Of a DNA stretch of 36,710 nucleotides, positions 1 to 9,400 are shown piece by piece (within the stretch, counting starts at the first letter, position 1; every line of letters starts with the position of its first letter). This DNA comes from Phycisphaerae bacterium (GTDB lineage: Bacteria; Planctomycetota; Phycisphaerae; SM23-33). The translations under genes and the position numbers were made by a program. Location: contig DRGC01000057.1 in assembly GCA_011050235.1 (NCBI GenBank), positions 1 through 36,710 of the forward strand, written 5' to 3'. The notes below the pieces were generated by a model. That model did no database searches and was not told the DNA's origin. It saw only the letters and a list, made by a program, of their open reading frames with translations.

Positions 1-891
1 ATCGTGGCGATTGCGGCCGGGCGCGCTGACCTGGTTCACATCCACACATGCAGCGGGCGGACGTTCTGGCGGGACTGCGTGCACGCGCTGGTCGCCCGGC
101 TGATGCGGCGGGGGGTTATTTGGCACGTTCACGGCGGGCGGTTCGCCGAGTTTGCCGCCGGGTGCGGGCCCGTCGGCCGGGCCGTGATGCGGCGCGCGTT
201 CGAATCGGCCTCAGCCGTCATCGTCCTTGGCGACACCTGGCGCCGCCAACTTATGCCCTATGCCCCGCGCGCCCGCTGGCGAGTCGTTCCCAACGGTGTG
301 CCGCTTGCCGAGGGCCCGCTCGGCGAGCGCGGCGAGACGTTCCTGTTCCTGGGGCACTTCGGCCGCGACAAGGGCGCCGCCGAGTTGGTTCAGGCGGCAG
401 CGCTGGCCGCGGGCCGCGGGCGAAAGTTGCGGGTCGATCTGGCCGGCCATGAGACAGCCCCCCATCAGCGGGACAAACTCGCCGACGTCGCCGCCCGGGC
501 GGGCCTGGAGGACCACGTTCGTTTCCTGGGCGTGCTGGCCGGCCCGGCCAAGCAGGCGGCGCTGGCGTCGGCGGGGTGTGTGGTGCTGCCCAGCTATGTC
601 GAGGCCATGCCGATGGCGCTGCTGGAGGCGATGGCGCACGGCCGGGCCGTGATCGCCACCCATGTCGGGGCGGTCGCGGAGGTCATCACCGACGGCGTGG
701 AGGGGTTCCTGATCGCCCCCGGCGACGCCGACGCCCTGGCCGATGCGATGACGCGCCTGGCCGAGGACCCGTCGCTGCGTCAGCGGATGGGGCGTGCGGG
801 CCGGCGACGGGCCGAGCAACGCTTCAGCGCCGATGCGATGGGCAAGCGGGTGTTGGCGATCTATAATGACGTGCTCGAGGCGCGGCCATGA
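1..891 (+). CDS. Glycosyltransferase family 4, 5'-truncated by window edge
   Basis: The product is a retaining GT-B glycosyltransferase that would transfer a sugar from a nucleotide donor during surface or exopolysaccharide assembly in the cytoplasm. The visible 296 residues contain the late N-terminal domain (LVHIHTCSGRTFWRD) and the C-terminal donor-binding domain. The GT4 signature is near residues 195-225 (SYVEAMPMALLEAMAHG, then AVIATHVGAVAEVI), where the first E and the E of LLEAM match the usual EX7E motif. The reading frame is open to base 1, so the true start is upstream. The GTG at base 4 is unlikely to be the start because most of the N-terminal Rossmann domain is missing. The gene overlaps the next one by four bases (ATGA), which indicates translational coupling. 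The family call is strong; the sugar specificity is unknown. Confidence 0.9.
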   Translation: MVAIAAGRADLVHIHTCSGRTFWRDCVHALVARLMRRGVIWHVHGGRFAEFAAGCGPVGRAVMRRAFESASAVIVLGDTWRRQLMPYAPRARWRVVPNGVPLAEGPLGERGETFLFLGHFGRDKGAAELVQAAALAAGRGRKLRVDLAGHETAPHQRDKLADVAARAGLEDHVRFLGVLAGPAKQAALASAGCVVLPSYVEAMPMALLEAMAHGRAVIATHVGAVAEVITDGVEGFLIAPGDADALADAMTRLAEDPSLRQRMGRAGRRRAEQRFSADAMGKRVLAIYNDVLEARP

Positions 892-2255
892 ATCCCTGGT
901 TGGTGCGACAGATCGTCTTTCCGCTGCATGAAATCCTGTGCGGGCGCCGGACCATGCGCGTATATCGCCGGCTCCGGCGGTCGCAGTGGTGGTCGACGGA
1001 CCAGTTGCGCCAACTGCAGTTGGACAAGCTTTGCCGGCTCGTCGGGGTCGCGCTGAGCAACTCGGACTTCTACGCCGACTTCGCGGGTCTCGACAGAAGC
1101 TGGCGGCCGCAAACGCTGGACGACCTGCAGCGCCTGCCGCTGCTGGACAAAGCAACGATCTCGGCGCATCGGGGGGACCTGGTCAACCGCGGCGTCCCGG
1201 GCGGGGCCAGACGCTATCGGACGGGCGGCTCGTCGGGCGAGCCGATGATCTTCTACTTCGACAAGCTCCGCCAGGCCTTCGACAAGGCCGCCCGCATCCG
1301 CGCCCACGATTGGTGGGGGCTGCGGCTGGGCCAGCGGGAGGCGCACATCTGGAACGCGCCGATCGAGCTGGACGGCACGGGCCGGCTGAAACGGCTGCGC
1401 GACACGCTGACCAACGAGCGGATCTTCCCGGTCTCGACGCTGGGGCCCAAGACGATCCACGCATTCACAGCGGCGCTGAAACGCTTCGCTCCGCGGTGTG
1501 TGTTCGGCTATCCCAGTGCGATCGAGATGCTGTGCACGCTGTCGGCTGCGGCGGGCATCCGGCTGGACGAGATGCCCGTAAGGGCGGTCTTTCTCACCGG
1601 CGAGGTCCTCTACGATCACCAGCGCACGATCATTTCCGAGGCGTTCGGCGGCGCGGCGGTGGCGAACAACTACGGCAGCCGCGAGGCGGGATTTGTCGCC
1701 CACGAATGCCCGCAAGGCCGAATGCACATCACCAGCGAGAACGTCATCGTCGAGGTCCTCCGCGACGGCCGACCCGCCCAGCCGGGCCAAGACGGCGAGA
1801 TCGTCGTGACGCAACTGGACTGCCTGGCGATGCCGTTTATCCGCTACCGGACAAGCGACGTGGGGCAACTGTCCGATGACCCCTGCCCCTGCCAGCGGGG
1901 GCTGGAGATCATGACGGTCGTCAAAGGTCGCAGCAACGACTTCCTCGTGGCGCCCGACGGCCACATCGTGCACGGCTCGGCCGTCCATGCGGCGCTGAGC
2001 GGGACACCCGGCATCGTGCGGTTCCAGTTGCTCCAGCAGGCCGATTATCACGTGACGATCCTGCTGACGACCGACGACCAGTTCACCCCCGGCAGCGAAC
2101 GGGCTATCGCCGACGAGATCGCCCATCGCCTCGGCGACCGGGCGAGCGTCTCGGTGGAGTTCCGCGATGAGATAGCGCCGGGGCCGGCGGGCAAGTATCG
2201 ATACATCATCAGCGACCTGTCGAGCCTGACCCGCCGCGCGGCGCCCGCGCGCTGA
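888..2255 (+). CDS. PaaK/CapK-like phenylacetate-CoA ligase family protein
   Basis: This is an adenylate-forming enzyme of the phenylacetate-CoA ligase superfamily (455 residues, normal for the family). Visible signatures are the phosphate-binding loop YRTGGSSGEPM (about residue 105), NNYGSREAGFVAHEC (about 262), which corresponds to the A5 motif, and IRYRTSDVG (about 317), which contains the ATP-ribose-binding Asp. Members next to glycosyltransferases are usually annotated CapK-like and are found in capsule or exopolysaccharide clusters, where they may activate an acyl group for sugar modification. Here the gene overlaps a GT4 gene and precedes a polysaccharide deacetylase by 17 bases, so a role in polymer decoration is more likely than aromatic catabolism. 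The substrate cannot be read from the sequence. Confidence 0.85.
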   Translation: MNPWLVRQIVFPLHEILCGRRTMRVYRRLRRSQWWSTDQLRQLQLDKLCRLVGVALSNSDFYADFAGLDRSWRPQTLDDLQRLPLLDKATISAHRGDLVNRGVPGGARRYRTGGSSGEPMIFYFDKLRQAFDKAARIRAHDWWGLRLGQREAHIWNAPIELDGTGRLKRLRDTLTNERIFPVSTLGPKTIHAFTAALKRFAPRCVFGYPSAIEMLCTLSAAAGIRLDEMPVRAVFLTGEVLYDHQRTIISEAFGGAAVANNYGSREAGFVAHECPQGRMHITSENVIVEVLRDGRPAQPGQDGEIVVTQLDCLAMPFIRYRTSDVGQLSDDPCPCQRGLEIMTVVKGRSNDFLVAPDGHIVHGSAVHAALSGTPGIVRFQLLQQADYHVTILLTTDDQFTPGSERAIADEIAHRLGDRASVSVEFRDEIAPGPAGKYRYIISDLSSLTRRAAPAR

Positions 2256-2272
2256 CCCGTGAGAGACCCGGG

Positions 2273-3139
2273 ATGACGATGCACATGCTCAGCTTCGACG
2301 TGGAGGAGTACTTCCAGACCCAGGCCGCCGCCGAGGGCGGTGTGCGCGTCGAGGATTGGGCAACCTACGAGCGGCGGCTGCCGGCGTCGATCGAGAAGGT
2401 CCTGGCCATCCTGGCTGACCAAGATGTGACCGCGACGTTCTTTGTCCTTGGGTGGGTGGCCCGGCACGAGCGGGCCGTCGTCGCGCAGATCGCCGCAGCC
2501 GGGCACGAGATCGCCTCGCACGGGATGACGCATCGAATGCTGGGCGAGCTGACGGCCGATGAGTTCCGCGCCGAACTTCGCGACAGCCGAAAATTGCTGG
2601 AAGATATCTCGGGCAAGCCGGTCGTCGGCTTCCGCGCGCCGACGTTCTCGATTACCCGCCGAACAGCGTGGGCGTTGGACGTGTTGGCCGAAGAGCTGTT
2701 CCGCTACGACTCGTCAATCTTCCCAATCCGTCACGACCGCTACGGCATCCCCGACGCGCCGCGATGGATCCACCGGGCCATCGGGCCGGCCGGCGGGGAG
2801 ATCGTCGAAATTCCGCCGCTGACGGCCCGGGCCTTTGGCGTGAACCTGCCCGTCGGCGGGGGCGGGTACCTGCGTCTGCTGCCGACGTCGCTGATTCGCC
2901 GCGCGATCCGGCGCGCCGAGCGGGCGGGCCAACCGGCCATGATCTACCTGCACCCCTGGGAACTCGACCCCGACCAGCCCGTCCTGCCCATGACCCGCAC
3001 CAGCCGCTTCCGCCACCGCGTGAACCTCAGCCGCACAGAACCCAGACTGCGCGACCTGCTAAGCCGCCACCATTTCTCCACCGTCGCCGCCGCGCTGGCA
3101 CACGCGACCTGTCCGACCACCCACGAATACGCTGCCTGA
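2273..3139 (+). CDS. Polysaccharide deacetylase, exosortase (DUF3473) type
   Basis: This is a NodB-fold carbohydrate esterase of 288 residues that would remove N-acetyl groups from a polysaccharide. The opening MLSFDVEEYFQ supplies the metal-binding D-E pair typical of the PEP-CTERM/XrtA-associated deacetylases. TATFFVLGWVARH follows at about residue 53, the HxxxH metal motif is in EIASHGMTHRML (about 80), and GFRAPTFS (about 120) is the catalytic-base and substrate motif. The C-terminal segment with IYLHPWELDPDQP is characteristic of DUF3473. No signal peptide is visible, as is usual in this subgroup. It ends the GT4-PaaK-deacetylase run. The association with exosortase systems fits the PEP-CTERM protein found further along in this window. 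Confidence 0.9.
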   Translation: MTMHMLSFDVEEYFQTQAAAEGGVRVEDWATYERRLPASIEKVLAILADQDVTATFFVLGWVARHERAVVAQIAAAGHEIASHGMTHRMLGELTADEFRAELRDSRKLLEDISGKPVVGFRAPTFSITRRTAWALDVLAEELFRYDSSIFPIRHDRYGIPDAPRWIHRAIGPAGGEIVEIPPLTARAFGVNLPVGGGGYLRLLPTSLIRRAIRRAERAGQPAMIYLHPWELDPDQPVLPMTRTSRFRHRVNLSRTEPRLRDLLSRHHFSTVAAALAHATCPTTHEYAA

Positions 3140-3163
3140 TCCCCCTGGCAGCAACGGGCCGGA

Positions 3164-3311
3164 AGTTCCAAGAGACAAGATACAAGTTCCAAGAGACAAG
3201 TTCCAAGTTCCAAGATGCAAGAAACAAAGGCTGGCCGCATCGCCGGTGGACGCCCAATAGGGGGGATTCTGTTTCTTGGAACTTGCTTCTTGGAACTTGG
3301 AATTTGCAGAA
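3164..3311. repeat. Inverted repeat built of 7-base AGNNNCA units
   Basis: Starting 25 bases after the deacetylase stop, nine consecutive 7-mers of form AGNNNCA run from 3164 to 3226: AGTTCCA, AGAGACA, AGATACA, AGTTCCA, AGAGACA, AGTTCCA, AGTTCCA, AGATGCA, AGAAACA. After 43 unrelated bases the complementary form TGNNNCT follows from 3270 to 3304 as TGTTTCT, TGGAACT, TGCTTCT, TGGAACT and TGGAATT, then a degenerate TGCAGAA. The two halves can pair as a long imperfect hairpin. The seven-base phase is exact in both arms while the middle three bases vary. The function is unknown. Confidence 0.85.
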
Positions 3312-3349
3312 ATTGTATTTTGGCAGTTGATGTTTTTCTCCCAAAACTC

Positions 3350-3378
3350 TTGACACGCCTGCTGTTGCGCTCTAACAT
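3350..3378 (+). promoter_or_regulatory. Sigma-70-like promoter of the giant surface protein
   Basis: A perfect -35 box TTGACA (3350-3355) is followed by a 17-base spacer and TAACAT (3373-3378, four of six matches to TATAAT). The predicted transcript would start near 3385 and give a leader of about 90 bases before the ATG at 3477. It lies directly downstream of the inverted 7-mer repeat, so the repeat separates this promoter from the upstream polysaccharide operon. Confidence 0.55.
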
Positions 3379-3476
3379 TTACTCGGTTAGCTCGCGATGG
3401 GGCCTGTCTGTCCTGGGGCTCGCCACGGATGGGAGTGCCTCAGACAGCGGCCGCCTTGAAATGAAGAAGGCGCCTT

Positions 3477-6400
3477 ATGAGGGACACGGACAGTTGGGGC
3501 ACACTCCACCGGCCGGCGTTCGAACCGCTCGAACCCCGCCTACTGCTAAACGGCACAATCGAAGGCCAAGTCTGGGAAGACCTCAACGGCAACGGCCTCC
3601 GGGACCCCGGTGAGCTTGGCCTGAACGGCTGGACGGTCGAGTTGGTCGATCAGCTGACGAACACGGTCGTCGATACGCAAGTCACAGCCGACATCGACCT
3701 CGACGCCAGCGGGACCATTGATCCGTTTACCGAGTCCGGCCTCTACACCTTCACCGGCGTTGTCGATGGGACCTATGAAGTCCGTCAGGTCGTTCCGCCC
3801 GATTGGTCGCAAACCGCTCCGGTCTTTGACGCACAGGCATTCGAAGTAGCTGACGGCCGCGTATCGGCCATAGCCATGAACAACGCGGGGGCGTTTGTCG
3901 TTGCCTGGCATGCCCACGGCGACAGAGACGACATCTTCGCTCGTTTCTACAACCCAGACGGTTCGCCTGGGTCCGAACCGTTCATTGTGAACACGGCAAC
4001 CACGGGCCTCCAACGCTATGCGGGTGTTTCGATCAATGATGCAGGCGATTTCGTCGTTACTTGGGCGAGCGTGGAAGAGACGTTCGGGATCTCTGCGCAG
4101 CGCTATTCCGCTGACGGCGCCACAATGGGCAGCGAACTGCAGATCAGCGCCACCGGCATCGACCCCGAGGTCTTCCTTGAGGACGATGGCAGTTTCCTGG
4201 TCTGTTGGTCGGATGAGGATGGGCCACGGGGCCAGTACTTCGACAGTAACGGGGCGGCCAGCGGCGCTGAGTTCGCTCTTCAGATCGACGGAGCAGGTTG
4301 GGTCAATTTCTCGGAAGAGTGGATCGACCAGGCCGATGACGGGACGCTGATTGTGACTTGGCGGGGGCCCGCCGGGGGGGCAAACAGCTGGCATGTTCAA
4401 AGGCTTGCCCCTGATGGTACTTCCCTGGGGACGTCGCTGGAACTGGATACGTATAGTAGCGGGGACACGTTTCCGGAAAGTACGGTGGCCGCCAACGGGG
4501 CTGGGGAATATGTGGTCGTCTGGAAAGACGCGTACAACATGTACGCCCGCTCCTTCGGCCCCGATGGTGTCCTTCGCGGCGAGCACGCCGTGCCAAGTGG
4601 CGGCCGTGCACGGTTCGCCGTGGATATGACAGCTAACGGCCAATTCGTTGTGATTTGGGGCGACTTTGCCGTGGATGACGGCTGGTACCAAACGTTCGCG
4701 CAGTGGTTCGAAGCGGACGCTACGCCTATTGGCGCCGTTTTCGAGGTGAGCGATTGGCCTCGCTGGAGCGGTGGGGATCGAACCGTCGCGGTCAGTGACG
4801 CCGGAAGCATGGTGGCACTATGGGACGGGGACCATCCCGCACAGGACGGAATGATGGCCAGGCGCTACCCGGGCCTTGGGCCCGTGGACGCCTACACTGT
4901 CTCGCTTAGGGACGGTCAACGACTTGTTGACTTGAACTTCGGCGGCTTCGAATTGGGCGTCGTCGAGGGCCAGATCTTCGAGGATCTCAACGTCAATGGC
5001 ATCCGTGATGGAAGCGAGGTCGGGCTCAACGGTTGGACCGTCGAATTGCTCGATATCCAGACGGGGCAGGTTGTGGCCAGCACGACATCGGCTGCTGATG
5101 ATCTGGACGGAGACGGGTCGATCGATCCGGTTACTGAAGCCGGGCTGTATTCATTTACGGGCCTGGCCGGCGGCGACTATCGCATTCGCCAGATTCGTCA
5201 GGTCGGTTACGAACAGACGACGCCTCTGCCAATAGCGGACACATACGAGCATGCCGAGACGGTCTACGAGGTGCCGAGAGATCCGTCGGTACTCGTCGAG
5301 TTTGATTTCCCTGTCGATTTGCTGTCGATGCCGTTGGGGGTTGATGGCGCGACGCTGACTATGGAGTTGGCGTACCGGGACATGTGGCATTGGCATTACC
5401 AACTAAGCGCCGAAGGGCAGGACCTGGGCATTGTGTTTAATGACGTCCTGACCGACGAGATCCACGTCAGTTACGACCTTCTGACGGCATTGGCTGCCGA
5501 CGGTACGATCTCATTCGCTCTGCAGGACACCTACGGGCTTGATCGACACAGAGACTTCATAACGTTGTCGCTGGCGTTTTCCGGCGTGATCAACCCGGCC
5601 CTGCACGATGTCAGCATCGTTAGCGGATCGGTCATTGATACGACCAATTTCGGCCTGGTCTCCACGGATTCGACGATCTCCGGTCAGGTTTTCGAAGACA
5701 CTGACGGCAACGGCGCCCGCGACGGGGGCGAGGTCGGTCTGAACGACTGGCACGTAGACTTGATCGACGTAGGCACGGGCCTGACGGTAGCCCGGGCTAC
5801 AACGGCGGACGAGGATATCGACGGCGACGGCACGATCGACCCGGAGACCGAAGCGGGACGCTATGCCTTCCATCCTGTTCTCCCGGGGACATATGAAGTG
5901 CGGCAAGCCACGCCAACGACGCATCATCAAACACTACCGGGGACCCTATATCAGCTTGTCGTTGGCACGACCGATGACGTGACCGGGATCGACTTCGGAA
6001 GCCAACTTACCCCCGTCGTCATAGACGGCCAGGTCTTCGTGGACGCTAACGTCAACGGACAGCACGACGTCGGCGAGGTCGGCCTGAACGGGGTCACGAT
6101 CGAACTGCTGGACTTCTGGACGAACGCCGTGGTGTCCACGACCGTCACGGGCGACATCGATCTGGACGGTGACGGCGTCATCGATCCGTTGACCGAATCG
6201 GGGCGCTACGAGTTCGCTGGTTTGCTCCCCGAAGACTACCGTGTCCGGCAGGTATTGCTGGGTCCCAACTGGGAGTGGACCGGGCCCTTGCCTGATCTGC
6301 AGATGATGAGCCCGATCAGACGCGTCAGTGATCCTGCCGAGGGCTTGCAGGAAGACCCAGACATCGCGATGGCCGCTGACGGGAGTGTCGTGGTGGTCTG

Positions 6401-9400
6401 GGAAAGCGCCAATGATTCCGGGATGGGTGGCATTTGGGGGCGGGCCCACGACGCCAGTGGCACGCCGGTGGGCAGTCAATTCCCCGTCTATGTCGATCCA
6501 GCCTTCAATGGAGGACAGCCCGGAGTAGCCATGCTCGATACCGGCCGGTTCGTCGTGACTTGGGTCGATAAGGCCGTTGACTCAGATTATGGCATTCGCG
6601 CCAGCGTCTTCGAAGCAGACGGCACGCCTGTCGTTGGACCGTTCCTGGTCAACACACATGTCGATGACACGCAATCATTTCCTGCGATTGCCACTAACGG
6701 CGATCACTTCGTTATCGTATGGCGCCAAGATGGAGCCACCGAGGACGGTGCTTTCGGGCGTGTGTTCGAGTCTGATGGTACGCCCATTAGCGGTGAGTTC
6801 CGCGTCAACGCCGATGCGGGAGAGTACGCCTTTGACTTGTCTGTCGCGATGTTGCCCGACGGCGATTTCATGGCTTCCTGGTGGGAAGACTACTACGATC
6901 GGCGTGCGTACATCCGGGGCTTCAATGCAGATGGCACACCGATCAATGATCCCGTGGAGATCGTCATTCCCGGCCAAAGTGAAGCATCAAGTCCTTCTGT
7001 CATCGCTTCGGGGACGGATTCGTACCGTCTGTTCTGGAACGCGCAGATTTCCGGGGCCTGGTATCACTACACGCAACAGGTCGGAGTCGATGGATTGGTC
7101 CTGGGCGATCCGGCTGACTTCGGCTATGGGCGCAGCGATATTGCTCCTGCAAGCAACGGCGGATTCGCCACATCGAACTCACCCGCGTACGAAGGGGTCG
7201 GGGGTCAGCTCTTCGGCGCTGACGCAGCGCTGGCGAGCAACTTCACCTTTGTGACCGACGTTTATACCCCCCGGCAGCACGTCTCGGCCGTGGGAGTCAA
7301 CGATATGGGGCTCGTGGCGGTCACGTGGCACGAAGGGGAGGAAGACGATCCTGCCAACGGCATCTTTGTCCGATTGGCTGGCGGCGGCCTACAGCCGCGT
7401 GAGACTGTCCTGACGACGACGTGGGGGGACCGGGCAGCGGGTGATTTCGGGAACGTTCTGCCGGGTGACGTAAGCGGCCAGGTGTTCGACGATCTGGACG
7501 GCGACGGGTCTCGCGGGGCCGGGGAGACGGGCCTCAACGACTGGGTGGTTAAGCTGGTGGACGCCGCAACCGGTCAGGTCATCGCCAGTGTGCTGACGGC
7601 CGAGATCGACCTGGACGGTGACGGCAGTATCGATCCCGAGACCGAAGCCGGTCTGTATACCATCGAGACGCTCTGGTCGGGTGATTTTCAGCTTCGAATA
7701 ACGTGGCCGGACGACTATTGGCCAACGGTCCCGGCTGACGGCATTCACACGCTGACACTCCCCCCGGGGGCGTCGCTGAGCGGCTACGATTTCGGCGCCG
7801 TCGAGTTCGCCAGCGTCAGTGGGCAGGTCTACTACGACCTCAACGGCAACGGGCAGCAAGATGGCAGTGAACCCCTGCGTCACGGTTGGCTGGTACAGGT
7901 GCTCGATCCCGACACATGGGAAGTCGTGGCCTTCACTGAAGCCGTGGGAGGCACTTACCAGATCGAGGGCCTGGTACCCGGGGACTATCGACTCGAGCTA
8001 ATGCCCATTGTCGGCTGGGCGATAAGCGAACCTTTGGCCGGCTACTACGACGTGATGCTGTCGATCAGTGAAGATCGGACCGACTTGGACTTTGGCGTCG
8101 AACTCGCCGATGCCCGGATCGCCGGGCAGGTCTTTGGCGACCTCGACGGCAACGGCGTGCGGGATGGGGATGAGGTTGGCATTGACGGGTGGACGGTGGA
8201 GTTGGTCGATCCGGCGACTGGCGGTGTGATTGCTGCGGCCACGACCGCAAGCGAGGACCTCAACGGCGACGGCATCATCGACCCCGCGACCGAACGCGGG
8301 CGCTACCGCTTTGCAGGGCTGGTGCAGGATGACTACGAAGTCCGTCAGGTCGTGCCCGCCGGCTGGCAGCAGACGGCCCCGATGGGTGTGGAGGAGCGGG
8401 CGTTCGCCGCTGAGGTGGTCGGCGGGGCTGTGACAGTCCACGAGTTCGATGTCGCTACCGGGGCGATCCTTAACAGCTTCGCCGGGCCGCAGGCAGTGGC
8501 CATGGCCGGCTATCAGGGCCTGGCCGTCGGGCCGGACAGTCTGTTCTACGTCGACGCCAGCGACTGGTTCACGCCCACGCTGTGGGAGCTGGACCTCGAT
8601 ACAGGCGCGGTGATCGACTCCGACCCGCTGACGTTTGGGGCTATCTATGTCATCAAGGGGCTCGCCTACCTCGACGGGCTGCTTTACATCCAGTACATGC
8701 CCGACCAGGTGGCTGTGTGGGATCCCGCCAGTGATAGTTTCATCCGGACGCTGACGATAGCGGCTGTGGTGACGGGCGGGCTGACGGGCGCGGGTGATCT
8801 GGGTGTGTTGTTCGACAGCAACGCCGCGGGCGAGATCATCGCCATTGACCCGACGGATGGTTCGGTGCTCAGCACCTTCGCCACCGGCCTGGGCGCGCTG
8901 GACGGCGGGTTGGCCTATGTGGGCGGCGAGCTGCTGGCTATCGGTTTGGGTCTCGGCAGTTTGGTCCATCGCATCGACCCGGCCACGGGCGCGGTTCTCG
9001 ATAGCTTTGCTCTCGGCGTAACCGGCAGCATTGTCGGCCTGGGCGGCGACCGGCCGAACCTGCCGGTCCCGGTGAACTACGCGATGTCCCTCGGCCCAAG
9101 TGACGTCGTTGACGGCCGAGACTTCGCCAACCTGGCCCCAGCCGTCGCGGGCGACTTCAACGGCGACGGGCTGGTCGACAGCCTGGACATCGATCTGCTC
9201 TACGCCAACCAGGGCGACGCTGCCTTCGACCTCGACGGCGACGGCGACGCCGACAGCGACGACATGGACGTGCTGATCCACGATATCCTCAACACCGAAT
9301 ACGGCGACATCAATCTCGACGGCCTGGTCGATGGGACCGACCTGGCGATCCTCAAGACCAACTTCGCCTCTCAGGGCGTCGGCTGGTCCGGCGGCGACCT

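Noticed and set aside
861-2126. 421-codon minus-strand frame opposite the PaaK-like gene
   Set aside because: It is antisense to a gene with clear family motifs, and its Arg/Asp/Val-rich translation has no family character.
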